Of a DNA stretch of 52,864 nt, positions 15,131 through 23,405 are shown in pieces. How positions within the stretch are numbered: position 1 is the first letter of the stretch; every line of letters begins with the position of its first letter. Origin of the DNA: a virus; the IMG/VR virus record IMGVR_UViG_3300001472_000023, positions 1 through 52,864 of that record; one strand, given 5' to 3'. Under the pieces are notes generated by a model. That model did no database searches. It saw only the letters and a list, made by a program, of their open reading frames with translations, and was not told the origin of the DNA. The position numbers were made by a program, and so were the translations under genes.

Positions 15131-15791
15131 CTGAACAGAAGTGGTCTAGGTTTGGTTTTTGAAAAGTTGGTGCTCGCCCTTGAGATCTACTACAAGAAGC
15201 TTTGTACATCTGAAAAGCCTCAAAATCATCTTTGTTATGATGGAGTATTGTTTTAACCATTTTAGTCTCAACGTCTAGTCCTTCAATCACTTCCCTAATC
15301 TGGAAGTCAAAAGGGTGATTATTATCCTCAATAAAAAAAACTGGATCTAATCCCTTAAGACCCAAATGAGAAAGTCCGAAGTGGAATAAATTATTATAGA
15401 TATAAGAATCATAAAAAGGAACAGCCGTCTTTACGTCCTTGAAATCTTCTACTGAATAATGACTGAGAACCAAGCTATTCTTGTCGTTTAATGAAGCGTC
15501 AGAATATAGACGCTTTATAGTTTTGAGGCCATCATTATTTTTAGCAAAGAAAACCAACTTGCTAGGTCTCTCATCTTGAATCAAGTCGTCATTCACAACA
15601 GACAACCTAAGGCCAAAAACAAGAGGAATTTCATTCTCTTGGAATAACTGGTTAAAAACCCTAAATCCGTAAAAAGAATCTTCAACCATAACAACCCTTT
15701 CTAAAGAGTTGATTTGAGCTATATTAAGAATCTTCTCAGCGGTAAGAATAGACTTTCCGACACTGAATTGACTCTTGAAAAGTGGCGTCAT
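15090..15791 (-). CDS. Detached, probably inactive PHP domain of DNA polymerase III
   Basis: A 233-residue protein. The start, PLFKSQFSVGKSILTAEKILNIAQINSLERVVMVEDSFYGFRVFNQLFQENEIPLVFGLRLSV, follows the DnaE N-terminal PHP pattern 'HS.FS...(10)..A......... LTDH...G...F........G..P..G'. The metal-binding His pair of 'L..HS' is replaced by FKS, and 'DH' by 'EDS', so phosphoesterase activity is probably lost. 'LVFFAKNNDGLKTIKRLYSDA' matches the next PHP segment. It overlaps the exonuclease gene by 41 bases. Likely it assembles with the exonuclease and polymerase polypeptides as a structural domain. Confidence 0.8.
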   Translation of the reverse strand: MTPLFKSQFSVGKSILTAEKILNIAQINSLERVVMVEDSFYGFRVFNQLFQENEIPLVFGLRLSVVNDDLIQDERPSKLVFFAKNNDGLKTIKRLYSDASLNDKNSLVLSHYSVEDFKDVKTAVPFYDSYIYNNLFHFGLSHLGLKGLDPVFFIEDNNHPFDFQIREVIEGLDVETKMVKTILHHNKDDFEAFQMYKASCSRSQGRAPTFQKPNLDHFCSDDFCWESYKDVTV

Positions 15792-15800
15792 GCAAGAAAC

Positions 15801-16859
15801 CTATAGAAGATCCATAGGCTTGTCAAATGAAAAAGCTGGGCAACCTTTATATTTTTTCTTTTCAATCCTAGAGCCTTTCCCCTCCTCAAGCAGAACCTCA
15901 AGATCCTCCTTGTTATAGGACGACTTCAAGAAAGCCCCATCTTCTTTTAGTAAATGGAAGTAATCAAACCCAAATTTAAATGGACAATGCCACATCAAAT
16001 CACCATTTTTTTTAAGTTGGCCTACCTTCGTAGCACGGCCACAAACAATCTTTCCTGCAAACCCCTCTTCTTTCGCAGGGTATCCTTTGTCCCAAGCCAA
16101 TCCACTTGTCGCAGTCTCTTCACTAAAATTGTTTATTACTTTTTGTACGTCAGTCAAGAAGTATTCAAATCCCTCTAAGTCCAAGTCATCCAATGGCTCC
16201 ATTTCCAAAAGACCCTCTCCGTTTAAATCAAACTTGAGAAACAAAAACTCCATTCGCCTCTTTAAATATTCTGGGTATAGGTATTTTACAGCAAGACAAT
16301 ACATGTAATCCTGCATGTTGTCACTGTACTCTTTACCTTCAAAAATGCTTTTTGATGTTTTAAAGTCCCGAATAATCGCCGTTTTTTTTCTTTTAAATAA
16401 AAACAACTTATCTATGAAACCTAAAATGCGATAATCTTTGTCTCCGTCTTTAACTTTTATATCGAAGTCTTTCTCTGAAATAGACTCCGTAGGCTTGCTT
16501 CCAGTATCACCAAAAAAATCAAAATTTAACCCCTCTACAGTCATTTTATTAATGAGATCCATATTCTCGAAATCATCAATCTCATATTTTTTAGCATAAG
16601 CCTCTACCATTCTTTTTATAGGAGGGCTGACGTTAATATCCTGAGCCTTTATTATAGAACGGTAGTGCTTCCTATGACGAGGATTCCCCAAATTCTCAAA
16701 CACCGCATGACAAATTGTGCCACGTAAAGATCCATGATTAGATTTATCGGGAAGACGTAAATGATATTTTGCCCAATATTGCCAAGTGCAAGTTTGCATC
16801 GTTTTGATGCGGGAAGCGGAAAGAGGTTTATTTTCAGATTTCTCCATAATGGAAGTCAT
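15801..16859 (-). CDS. PD-(D/E)XK nuclease, Cas4/RecB-like
   Basis: A 352-residue protein. The N-terminus LSASRIKTMQTCTWQYWAKY matches the start of RecB/Cas4-type nucleases ('S.S.i..f..CP..w...Y'). The core GFIDKLFLFKRKKTAIIRDFKTSK (about 143-168) gives the D...(D/E)xK site (D in GFIDKL; D-F-K), followed by the QxxxY motif MQDYMYCLAV. Several Cys in the C-terminal third (VCGR, WHCPF, GCPAF) plus the N-terminal Cys could hold an iron-sulfur cluster as in Cas4 and AddB. It is likely an exonuclease for recombination or end processing. It overlaps the primase gene by 26 bases (an internal ATG at 16847, MEKSENK, would reduce this). Confidence 0.85.
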   Translation of the reverse strand: MTSIMEKSENKPLSASRIKTMQTCTWQYWAKYHLRLPDKSNHGSLRGTICHAVFENLGNPRHRKHYRSIIKAQDINVSPPIKRMVEAYAKKYEIDDFENMDLINKMTVEGLNFDFFGDTGSKPTESISEKDFDIKVKDGDKDYRILGFIDKLFLFKRKKTAIIRDFKTSKSIFEGKEYSDNMQDYMYCLAVKYLYPEYLKRRMEFLFLKFDLNGEGLLEMEPLDDLDLEGFEYFLTDVQKVINNFSEETATSGLAWDKGYPAKEEGFAGKIVCGRATKVGQLKKNGDLMWHCPFKFGFDYFHLLKEDGAFLKSSYNKEDLEVLLEEGKGSRIEKKKYKGCPAFSFDKPMDLL

Positions 16860-17880
16860 ATTTTTTTTCGAACTTCCTTAAATTAGAAGCAAATGTCTTG
16901 TTAACTCCCCGTTTATTCATTTCTTTAGCAAAATCAACAACGTTAGTCATTGATTCATTATGAGACATGAAACTGCAATATTCAACAAATTTATCTAATT
17001 GGTATTTTTCCATGTCCCCAAAATCATTTTCAAAAGGTGGGGCAAAAAATATCTTTTCGAAATCCATTTGATCAGAAAGTTTAAATATAGATTTTATAGC
17101 GCCCTCGAAACCCCTGTTAAATTCTGAGTTAAAATCATTATTAAATGAGATGAAAACTTTATCTACAGGTAAGCCATTTAGTTTAGCTATAAATTTAGGG
17201 GATATATTTAATCCAAATGAAACTAAAACGTTCTTAATGCCTGAATTAAATAAAGATATACAATCACCAATTGATTCAACAATGTAAACGCTCTTCTCCC
17301 TCTCTATCGCTTCAGAGACCTCCTTTACTGAATAGTATGGATAAAACCAATCAGAACAGCGACCATTATGCAACCACTTTGGCCTAGGGTCATCTGTTAC
17401 CTTTCTGCCCGAAAAGCCGTGTATGAGGCCATCGGGACGAAATATGGGGAATACAATACGTTGGTATAGTTTACCTGACATAGCGAGGCCACAGTAAAAG
17501 GATTTCAAAGTGTCTTGAGAAATACCTCTATCTAGATAAAAATCATAATGAGGCAGCAACCTGTCTAAACAAGATTTTAAATATGTCTTCTCTTCACTCA
17601 AAAGTTTCTTTTTAGGACTCTTTGTAAAGTTGTTTACACCAACATCCTTAATATAAGAACTTAAAATACTCTTATCATTAGTATTGAGGGTTTTTTGAAG
17701 TAAGACTTCGAAGGGTAAGAAAATAGAGTCCTCGACGTAATCTTTCCAAACTCCCGTATCTTTATAAATCTGGAGTGCTGTAGAATTGTCTCCAGACCTA
17801 TAAACAGCGCTCGTCCTCCAATAAGAACCGTGATCCTTTAACCTGTAACCCAAGTCTTCTAATACTTGTTTGTAGTCCAT
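16834..17880 (-). CDS. DnaG-type DNA primase with TOPRIM domain
   Basis: A 348-residue protein. The N-terminal 55 residues (GSYWRTSAVYRSGDN...GVWKDYVED) have the shape of a primase zinc-binding domain but lack the Cys/His ligands. Residues about 115-165 (LDRGISQDTLKSFYCG, RIVFPIFRPDGLIHGFSGRKV) match the DnaG RNA-polymerase-domain entry. The TOPRIM site has the glutamate in YIVESIGDCISLF (about 196-208) and FISFNNDFNSEFNRGFEGA as the Asp-containing second motif. The C-terminus is unassigned. It makes RNA primers for the phage fork and lies 3 bases after the DnaB gene. The loss of zinc ligands is notable but seen in other phages. Confidence 0.87.
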   Translation of the reverse strand: MDYKQVLEDLGYRLKDHGSYWRTSAVYRSGDNSTALQIYKDTGVWKDYVEDSIFLPFEVLLQKTLNTNDKSILSSYIKDVGVNNFTKSPKKKLLSEEKTYLKSCLDRLLPHYDFYLDRGISQDTLKSFYCGLAMSGKLYQRIVFPIFRPDGLIHGFSGRKVTDDPRPKWLHNGRCSDWFYPYYSVKEVSEAIEREKSVYIVESIGDCISLFNSGIKNVLVSFGLNISPKFIAKLNGLPVDKVFISFNNDFNSEFNRGFEGAIKSIFKLSDQMDFEKIFFAPPFENDFGDMEKYQLDKFVEYCSFMSHNESMTNVVDFAKEMNKRGVNKTFASNLRKFEKKYDFHYGEI

Positions 17881-17883
17881 ACA

Positions 17884-19422
17884 TTAAGTGGTTAATACCA
17901 CAGGGATGTCTTCAACTTCATTTGTCACCACACTAACATCATTGTTATTCATTGAATCAACTATATCCTGTAGGTCGCCTCTCTCTGTTACTTTAAAATT
18001 CTTAATGTGCAGGTTAATAAAATTATTTCTGTTAGAGCCGTCCGGCATCTCTACAGGGTTTATAGCCCTAAGAGCATCTTTACCCAAGTGACGAGCCTTT
18101 AAATTTATTAACTTGTGAGTCCCAAAACGGTCTCCTTCTTGGTGAATTTCATCGGGTATTTTCCTGCGTAGAAGAAATAAATGAGAACAAAATTGAGTGA
18201 TCCCATCAGAAAGCGAGACGACACTTTCATCATCGACAATTGAATCTGCACCCCTGTTCCCCGTTATTCCAAGTCTATTCGCTTGAACAGAGGTCATCAT
18301 TGAAACGCACGGCTTGCCATCAAAACAAAGGTCTCTATGTATTGTCTGTTTGAATTTATGAACCATAGAGGCGACTTGCTGCCATCCGTCCACCTTCCCT
18401 AAATTATTGAAGTCTGTCTTTATGTAATCAAAACTAAAAATCATTTTTTTACCTCGACCCACTTTTGAGTAATAAAATCTCTTCAATAAAGAACACATCT
18501 CATCAGAAGACATACCTGCCACATTTTCATAGTAAAACCTCATGTTTTTTGTTTTACCCCAAGCCTCCCTAACCTTTCGAGTGACTTCTTCAGCAGACCA
18601 TTCGCCATAACTAGAGCTTCTCCATTTACCACTTTGCAGTAAAAATATGGGTATTCCCGTCATAGCTGAGCATTGACGAAAGATCAACTCCTCCTCACTC
18701 ATCTCTCCATTATCAAAGTGTAGGACTGGCACTTCATATTTTGCTGCAGCCCTAGTCGTATAATCCATGCAAAACTGAGTTTTACCTACTCCAGATCTAG
18801 CTACTATAACTGATATATTACCCTCTAATAAAAGAGAGCCATAGATATCATTAATCCTCTGATGTGGACCCATCATCCCAGACTCTTCAACAGGGTTATT
18901 ACCCCTGTCCTCAATGACATCCTCCATTATTTCGAATAGATTTACAGGACCATCCTCATTAAATTCGAATTCCTTTATGCTTTTATTGTAAATTTCATCT
19001 GCCTTATCTACAATCTCAGAGTACTTTAAATTTGGATCAATTTTCTTTACGAATTTAGCTACATCCTTACAAGAATGATAAATTTCGCGCCTCGCCGAAA
19101 ACTTCTTTAGCTCCTTAACCGAAGAAAGGAATATTTCTTCTGTTATCTTATGGTAAACTAAAGAACGGATATACTCAGCTAAATCGATGCTATCTGGGAA
19201 GCTAACCTTAAGTTCATTAAGACGAGGTATTAAAATAATATCATCTATAGTCTCAGCATTATCTAGAGCATTCTTGATTAACTTAAATATAGAAAGATGA
19301 ACTTGAGAATCTTCGCTATAAAAATCCTTCTCATTTAAAAAAATAGAAATTTCAGCCCACTTATGTGGATGTTGTAAGAGACCTTTTAAAACAGTCTTCT
19401 CTAAATCCATGTTGTAAATCAT
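17884..19422 (-). CDS. dnaB: Replicative DNA helicase, DnaB family
   Basis: A 512-residue protein. The N-terminal helical domain (LEKTVLKGLLQHPHKWAEI...DFYSEDSQVHLSIFKLI) is typical of DnaB. The RecA-type motor has Walker A ARSGVGKTQF (about 207-216), the DNGEMSEEEL acidic box, Walker B KMIFSFDYIKTD and TSVQANRL as the H3/Q motif. RAHL-like KARHLGKDA supplies the arginine-rich end. It unwinds DNA at the phage fork with the neighbouring primase and Pol III. It overlaps the 73-residue gene upstream by 4 bases (ATGA) and is 3 bases from the primase gene. Confidence 0.95.
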   Translation of the reverse strand: MIYNMDLEKTVLKGLLQHPHKWAEISIFLNEKDFYSEDSQVHLSIFKLIKNALDNAETIDDIILIPRLNELKVSFPDSIDLAEYIRSLVYHKITEEIFLSSVKELKKFSARREIYHSCKDVAKFVKKIDPNLKYSEIVDKADEIYNKSIKEFEFNEDGPVNLFEIMEDVIEDRGNNPVEESGMMGPHQRINDIYGSLLLEGNISVIVARSGVGKTQFCMDYTTRAAAKYEVPVLHFDNGEMSEEELIFRQCSAMTGIPIFLLQSGKWRSSSYGEWSAEEVTRKVREAWGKTKNMRFYYENVAGMSSDEMCSLLKRFYYSKVGRGKKMIFSFDYIKTDFNNLGKVDGWQQVASMVHKFKQTIHRDLCFDGKPCVSMMTSVQANRLGITGNRGADSIVDDESVVSLSDGITQFCSHLFLLRRKIPDEIHQEGDRFGTHKLINLKARHLGKDALRAINPVEMPDGSNRNNFINLHIKNFKVTERGDLQDIVDSMNNNDVSVVTNEVEDIPVVLTT

Positions 19423-19640
19423 GGTCCCACCTCCTTATCGAAAGACAATTCTATCAACTTACTAAGAGCCATATCGACACAAGAATTTTCAGTCTTAGTC
19501 GCTATACTTGGTTGGCCCCGGTCATTAATATAAAACAAGAAAAACCCTTGATTTGCCCCAGATGGGGAACCAGTACAGTCGAATAACTTTGTTAAAATAC
19601 TCGCAGGTAGTGTATTGTCAGTTTGATCTAATATACTCAT
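19419..19640 (-). CDS. Conserved small phage protein
   Basis: A 73-residue protein: LPASILTKLFDCTGSPSGANQGFFLFYINDRGQPSI...DMALSKLIELS. Small proteins with this layout ('LP..IL.KLFDFTG.......GFLLFYI...G.P') occur in other large phages next to replication genes. No catalytic motif is visible. It is tied by ATGA overlaps to both neighbours (endonuclease and DnaB), so it may be a helicase-loading or regulatory accessory. That is inference from position. Confidence 0.6.
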   Translation of the reverse strand: MSILDQTDNTLPASILTKLFDCTGSPSGANQGFFLFYINDRGQPSIATKTENSCVDMALSKLIELSFDKEVGP

Positions 19641-20044
19641 ATTATGTCCAACTTCTGGAGAAGCTCTTCGTTAAGCGTATCATTCTCAAGTATCCTTACA
19701 AGCTTAATTTGGTTGATCTCGCAAAAATATTCCTTTTTCTCATCCCTCTGTAGTTGTGAGAGAAAATTTTGCCTAGAGTTAGAATGAAAAAATTTATTAA
19801 ATTTGTAATGCTGATTACCGTCCACTTCTACTGCCACTTTCTTATTAGCATTGTAAAAGTCTATGGTCATTCTTGTGCCAACCACAGGAAGCTCTTCGAA
19901 TACTACATCAGCAACCCAATATTTATATAAAAGATCCTTTACTCTTTTCTGGACCTTACTGCGACAACCTTTATCCCAGTTCACCAGATACTTGCAAGAG
20001 TTTTTTAGCTTTTTCTCTTTGCCATTACTAGTAAGGAATATCAT
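19637..20044 (-). CDS. PD-(D/E)XK endonuclease, DUF559/Vsr-like
   Basis: A 135-residue protein. Core features are TRMTIDFYNANKKVAVEVDGNQHYKF (D in IDF, then E-V-D), SQLQRDEKKEYFCEINQIKLVRI (the conserved RD..K...C...G/N...LVRI end of Vsr/DUF559 nucleases). This is a small single-domain nuclease fold used for nicking or repair. It overlaps recA and the 73-residue gene by 4 bases each. It could process recombination intermediates or host DNA. I see no additional DNA-binding domain except a basic N-terminus (GCRSKVQKRVKDLLYKYW). Confidence 0.8.
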   Translation of the reverse strand: MIFLTSNGKEKKLKNSCKYLVNWDKGCRSKVQKRVKDLLYKYWVADVVFEELPVVGTRMTIDFYNANKKVAVEVDGNQHYKFNKFFHSNSRQNFLSQLQRDEKKEYFCEINQIKLVRILENDTLNEELLQKLDII

Positions 20045-21168
20045 GATAAAATGTTCTCCCTAACAAACTCTTTTAAAGAATTTGTGAGATCGTCATTTTC
20101 CTCCAAAAGAGAGTATAGTGAATTCATCCCCTGATACTTTTCTTTCACCTCGAAACCCCTTTCAGTTAGGAAGGCTATAATTTCTGGATCAATCTTAAAC
20201 CAAGAAGCTGATTTCTCTATATAACTCCACATCAAAAGCATTTCTATTATTTCACGCTCGACCCATATAGACTTACCTCCAGATCGACCATATTTAATAG
20301 GGTACCTAATCCGAAGACCACTACTCTCATTAGTCGATTTTTGGATATGCACTTTAGCATAATGACCTATTATTTTGTTTTCTGGACTTGGCCTAGCCTT
20401 TGGATCTTGAACAATTAAATCCGCTTGATTCCTTTTCTCAAAATTGATAATCCAATCAGGATAATGAAGAGCTGCATTGCCACCGCTAGAATTAGTTTGA
20501 TTGTTCGGATCGCTAGATGCGTATTGGCTCGTCTTAATGGTTGACCGAACCTGAGACACCATAATACACATGTGACCAAACCTACTCATACCAAGACTAA
20601 CCCTCTTTAAGAAATCAGAAGTTAAAGTGGCTCCTGCTGCAACCTTAGCTGCTTCACTAGTACTTTTTTCTAAGTCTCCTTTCGAAAGCAAGCCATCCAT
20701 GCTATCGATGACAATGCAAAATCTTTCTTTATCAGGGTTATTCTTTAGAAGCTCCCTTAGACCATCAAAAACCGTATCATAAATATTACAATCCCAAACA
20801 AGGCAGGTTCCAATATCCCACTTCTCAGGGTCTTGGACGAAGTTAAGCCCAGACCTTTCTTGTATATTTTTAGACAACCGACCTTCTGCTTTTATGTAAA
20901 GACCTTTTGTATTTTCTACTGTCTCCAACATATTCAACATCACATGAAGAGCCTCATTCGTTTTCCCTCCCTCATTACATCCAATAAACCTTTGCAATCC
21001 AGAACTAAGTCCACCTCCCATGCATTGATCAAGAATCATAGATCCAGTAGAAACTAAGTAAGAATCTGCTGACTCTTCGTAGTTGTAATGGAAATCTTTA
21101 TTGGATTTAAAAAACTTCGACATAAACTCTGATGTCCCTACCTTATTCTTACTGCTAACTTTACTCAT
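20041..21168 (-). CDS. RecA/UvsX-type recombinase
   Basis: A 375-residue protein. After LVSTGSMILDQCMGGGLSSGLQRFIG comes an unusual Walker A, GCNEGGKT (about 64-71), where cellular RecA has GPESSGKT. The segment GLYIKAEGRLSKN holds the catalytic acidic position, FCIVIDSMDGL is Walker B, and CIMVSQVRSTI is the L2-proximal motif. Strand-exchange loop regions lie around TSQYASSDPNNQTNSSGGNA. It drives homologous recombination, repair and recombination-dependent replication. It overlaps the zinc-ribbon gene by 8 bases and the endonuclease gene by 4. Confidence 0.92.
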   Translation of the reverse strand: MSKVSSKNKVGTSEFMSKFFKSNKDFHYNYEESADSYLVSTGSMILDQCMGGGLSSGLQRFIGCNEGGKTNEALHVMLNMLETVENTKGLYIKAEGRLSKNIQERSGLNFVQDPEKWDIGTCLVWDCNIYDTVFDGLRELLKNNPDKERFCIVIDSMDGLLSKGDLEKSTSEAAKVAAGATLTSDFLKRVSLGMSRFGHMCIMVSQVRSTIKTSQYASSDPNNQTNSSGGNAALHYPDWIINFEKRNQADLIVQDPKARPSPENKIIGHYAKVHIQKSTNESSGLRIRYPIKYGRSGGKSIWVEREIIEMLLMWSYIEKSASWFKIDPEIIAFLTERGFEVKEKYQGMNSLYSLLEENDDLTNSLKEFVRENILS

Positions 21169-21634
21169 CTAAAAAATCTCTTAGGTTTTTCTTTTTCTTT
21201 ACTTCTCTATCTTCACCAGACTTATGGTCTTGTTCAACCATTTTCTCAGGTTTATCTGGTTTATAATGAAACTCAAGCCTTTTTTTCCTTAAGTAATCCT
21301 TACCCTTTTTCGTCCTAAAGTATCTTATGGAATCAACCATCTTAAAAGGAGGTTTAACCTTCCTTAAAAAATCTAGATCATAATCTACGAACTTAAATAC
21401 TTCATTAGCTATCATCATCTCGAACTGGTAGGGAGAAGGTGTTACCCCGTCCAACATCCTTAGAATGAAGTCTTGCTTGTCCTTGAATGTTTTATTCTTT
21501 ACCTTGGGCGTTTTATTCTTTACCTTGGGCGTTTTTTTTCTTTTTCGCTCAAACTTGTAACCACATGAGCATAAAATCTGAGGACAACCACATACGTTGC
21601 CACATTTAGGACAGGTTTTTTTTCCTTTGGGCAT
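21161..21634 (-). CDS. Zinc-ribbon protein of unknown role
   Basis: A 157-residue protein. Residues 8-23 form a zinc ribbon (CPKCGNVCGCPQILCSCGYKF). A basic linker with tandem KTPKVKN repeats follows. Residues 52-120 form a small basic domain (DFILRMLDGVTPSPYQFEMMIANEVFKF...). The C-terminus (KKKKNLRDFLDE) is charged. Zinc ribbon plus basic body suggests nucleic-acid or polymerase binding, for example a transcription factor or recombination mediator beside RecA. No specific family is recognised. It lies between the sugar cluster and recA and overlaps recA by 8 bases. Confidence 0.6.
   Translation of the reverse strand: MPKGKKTCPKCGNVCGCPQILCSCGYKFERKRKKTPKVKNKTPKVKNKTFKDKQDFILRMLDGVTPSPYQFEMMIANEVFKFVDYDLDFLRKVKPPFKMVDSIRYFRTKKGKDYLRKKRLEFHYKPDKPEKMVEQDHKSGEDREVKKKKNLRDFLDE
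21489..21530 (-). repeat. Perfect 21-bp tandem duplication in coding sequence
   Basis: Copies at 21489-21509 and 21510-21530 are identical and give two KTPKVKN-type heptapeptides in the basic linker. A third, diverged unit follows. In-frame, so probably neutral linker-length variation. Confidence 0.9.
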
Positions 21635-21643
21635 GAGATTATC

Positions 21644-22672
21644 TTAAACTAATCTCATGTCATTATCAACCATTTTTCTTACAAGTCCAACAAAATCTGT
21701 TTTAGGTTCCCAGCCTAAATTTCTCCTAGCTTCCGAAGAGTCCCCCCAAAGCATATCTACTTCAGCAGGTCTATAGAATTTTGGGTTAATCTTCATCAAA
21801 GTCCTGCCTTCATGCACATACTTCTCATCTACACCCTTACCAACCCACTTACACTCTTCTACAGCAAAGCCAGCAAAATTAAACGCTTGTTCTACAAATT
21901 CCCTAATAGTATGAGTTTCATTTGAAGAAAGGACATACTCTCTAGGAGCTTCTTGATTCAACATTAACCAAACACCTTCTACAAAGTCTTCCGCATCACT
22001 CCAATCTCTTTTTGAATCAATATTCCCCAACTCAAGAGGTTTAAAATCATTTAAAATATACTCATTTTTAATACGAGCCACATTCTTTGTTATCTTACGA
22101 GTGACGAACTCTTCTCCACGACGAGTACCTTCATGATTAAACAACCAACCTTGAATAGCGTAAAGGTCGTAAGAATCCCTCCATACTTTTACCATGTGCC
22201 TCGCACTAGCCTTAGAAACACCGTAGGGGCTTCTTGGGCGCAAAGGGTGAAGCTCTGACTGGGGAGAGTATAAAACGTCTCCAAACTCTTCTGAAGAGCC
22301 AGCATTGTAGTAGCGGCAATTAGGACAATGTTTCCTTATAGCCTCTAGTTGATAAAGAACAGCCATTGCGTTTGTCTCCATATGATTAACTGGCATCTTC
22401 CAACTCACACCAACAAAAGAATTAGCAGCGAAATTGATGAAGTAATCTGGCTTGTGCTCTGCTATCACCAGCTCTGTATTAGTTTGATCAGCGACATCTA
22501 AGTCAATAAGTTTGAATCGAGGATTGTCTATTAGATGAGCAATATTATCGTGGTTTTTTACACTTAATCTGCGGACACCAGCTACAATAGTATGCTCAGT
22601 ATTCTTTAAGAGATAATCTGCCATAAAACTACCGTCTTGACCTGTTACCCCTGTAATAATAATCTTTTTCAT
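21644..22672 (-). CDS. gmd: GDP-mannose 4,6-dehydratase
   Basis: The start is taken at the ATG at 22672 (MKKIIITGVTGQDG), which overlaps the previous stop as ATGA; the frame is open 30 bases further but without need. The product is about 342 residues, the usual Gmd length. It has GVTGQDG for NAD(P), GSSEEFG with the catalytic Ser/Glu, YGVSK (Tyr-Lys) and FNHEGTRRGEEFVTRKI as substrate loop, then RDWSDAEDFVEGVWLML. It converts GDP-mannose to GDP-4-keto-6-deoxymannose, precursor of fucose, rhamnose, perosamine and similar sugars. No partner fucose synthase is seen in the window, so the host or another phage gene must finish the sugar. Confidence 0.95.
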   Translation of the reverse strand: MKKIIITGVTGQDGSFMADYLLKNTEHTIVAGVRRLSVKNHDNIAHLIDNPRFKLIDLDVADQTNTELVIAEHKPDYFINFAANSFVGVSWKMPVNHMETNAMAVLYQLEAIRKHCPNCRYYNAGSSEEFGDVLYSPQSELHPLRPRSPYGVSKASARHMVKVWRDSYDLYAIQGWLFNHEGTRRGEEFVTRKITKNVARIKNEYILNDFKPLELGNIDSKRDWSDAEDFVEGVWLMLNQEAPREYVLSSNETHTIREFVEQAFNFAGFAVEECKWVGKGVDEKYVHEGRTLMKINPKFYRPAEVDMLWGDSSEARRNLGWEPKTDFVGLVRKMVDNDMRLV

Positions 22673-23082
22673 ATGATATAGTCGCTGCAAACCCCAAAGC
22701 AATCGTAATATTTAGACCGCCAGTTTCTATCATTATCTACTATAATAGATTTATCGACAACAGGTTTATTGGGGAATGTCCAAATAAAACCTTTAGACGT
22801 TAAGGTGTAACTATCAGAATCATGCCAAAAATAATTTACATTGCTTGAGCAATACTGTAGAGCTTCTGCATTTTTACAATGAACCCAAAGACCTTCTTGA
22901 TCTAGAAACGCAGGATGAATAATATACTCTGGGATATCATGACCCAGAAAAAGTTTACCAAATTCGTACCACAGATCTATTTCACAATCATACCCTAAAC
23001 TTAGAACTTTTTTTATTTGTTCTGGATGGTTTTCTAAATCAGATGGGCCATTTAGATTACCTCTATGGGAAATAACCTTCAT
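22669..23082 (-). CDS. GDPD-like capsule-cluster protein
   Basis: A 137-residue protein. The start MKVISHRGNLNGPSDLENHPEQIKKVLSLGYDCEIDLWYEFGKLFLGHDIP has the HRG....EN and E-D-LW of glycerophosphodiester phosphodiesterases. GLWVHCKNAEAL, FWHDSDSYTLTSKGFIWTFP follow. The protein is far shorter than classical GDPD enzymes (about 250), but this short type recurs in bacterial capsule clusters next to sugar nucleotidyltransferases. It may trim or transfer phosphodiester-linked substituents on a glycan. Overlaps: one base with the cupin gene, four with gmd. Confidence 0.75.
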   Translation of the reverse strand: MKVISHRGNLNGPSDLENHPEQIKKVLSLGYDCEIDLWYEFGKLFLGHDIPEYIIHPAFLDQEGLWVHCKNAEALQYCSSNVNYFWHDSDSYTLTSKGFIWTFPNKPVVDKSIIVDNDRNWRSKYYDCFGVCSDYII

Positions 23083-23405
23083 TATCCTACTAAATACTTA
23101 TCCGCAGTATTCGAAGAAGTCCTTATCACAATCAAATGAGTATCTTCGTGAAATTTAGACTCTGATACCATATAAGGATCAATCACGAAAACCTCCCCTT
23201 CTATAAACCTTTCTCCATTTATCTCTACATCACCCTTTGTGACAACATTAATCTCTGTGCTTAATTTATGATAATGGTTCTGAGTTTCACAACCCTTATC
23301 ATACTTATGGTAGCCAACTTCAAAGTCTTGAGTTTTAAAAATGGAAGGCTCAAAGTTTCCAACCAACCACCCATTAACCATATCACCCAACTTATATTTT
23401 TTCAT
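23082..23405 (-). CDS. Small cupin-fold protein
   Basis: The start is taken at the ATG at 23405 (MKKYKLGDMVNGWLVGNF); the open frame reaches 23450 only through a TTG. The product is about 107 residues with cupin motifs: VGYHKYDKGCETQNHYHKLSTEINVV (metal His-x-His and Glu) and GEVFVIDPYMVSESKFHEDTHLIVIRT (second His). Such single-domain cupins in sugar clusters act as isomerases, epimerases or regulators of glycan synthesis. The substrate is unknown. It overlaps the nucleotidyltransferase-RpiB gene by 14 bases. Confidence 0.75.
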   Translation of the reverse strand: MKKYKLGDMVNGWLVGNFEPSIFKTQDFEVGYHKYDKGCETQNHYHKLSTEINVVTKGDVEINGERFIEGEVFVIDPYMVSESKFHEDTHLIVIRTSSNTADKYLVG

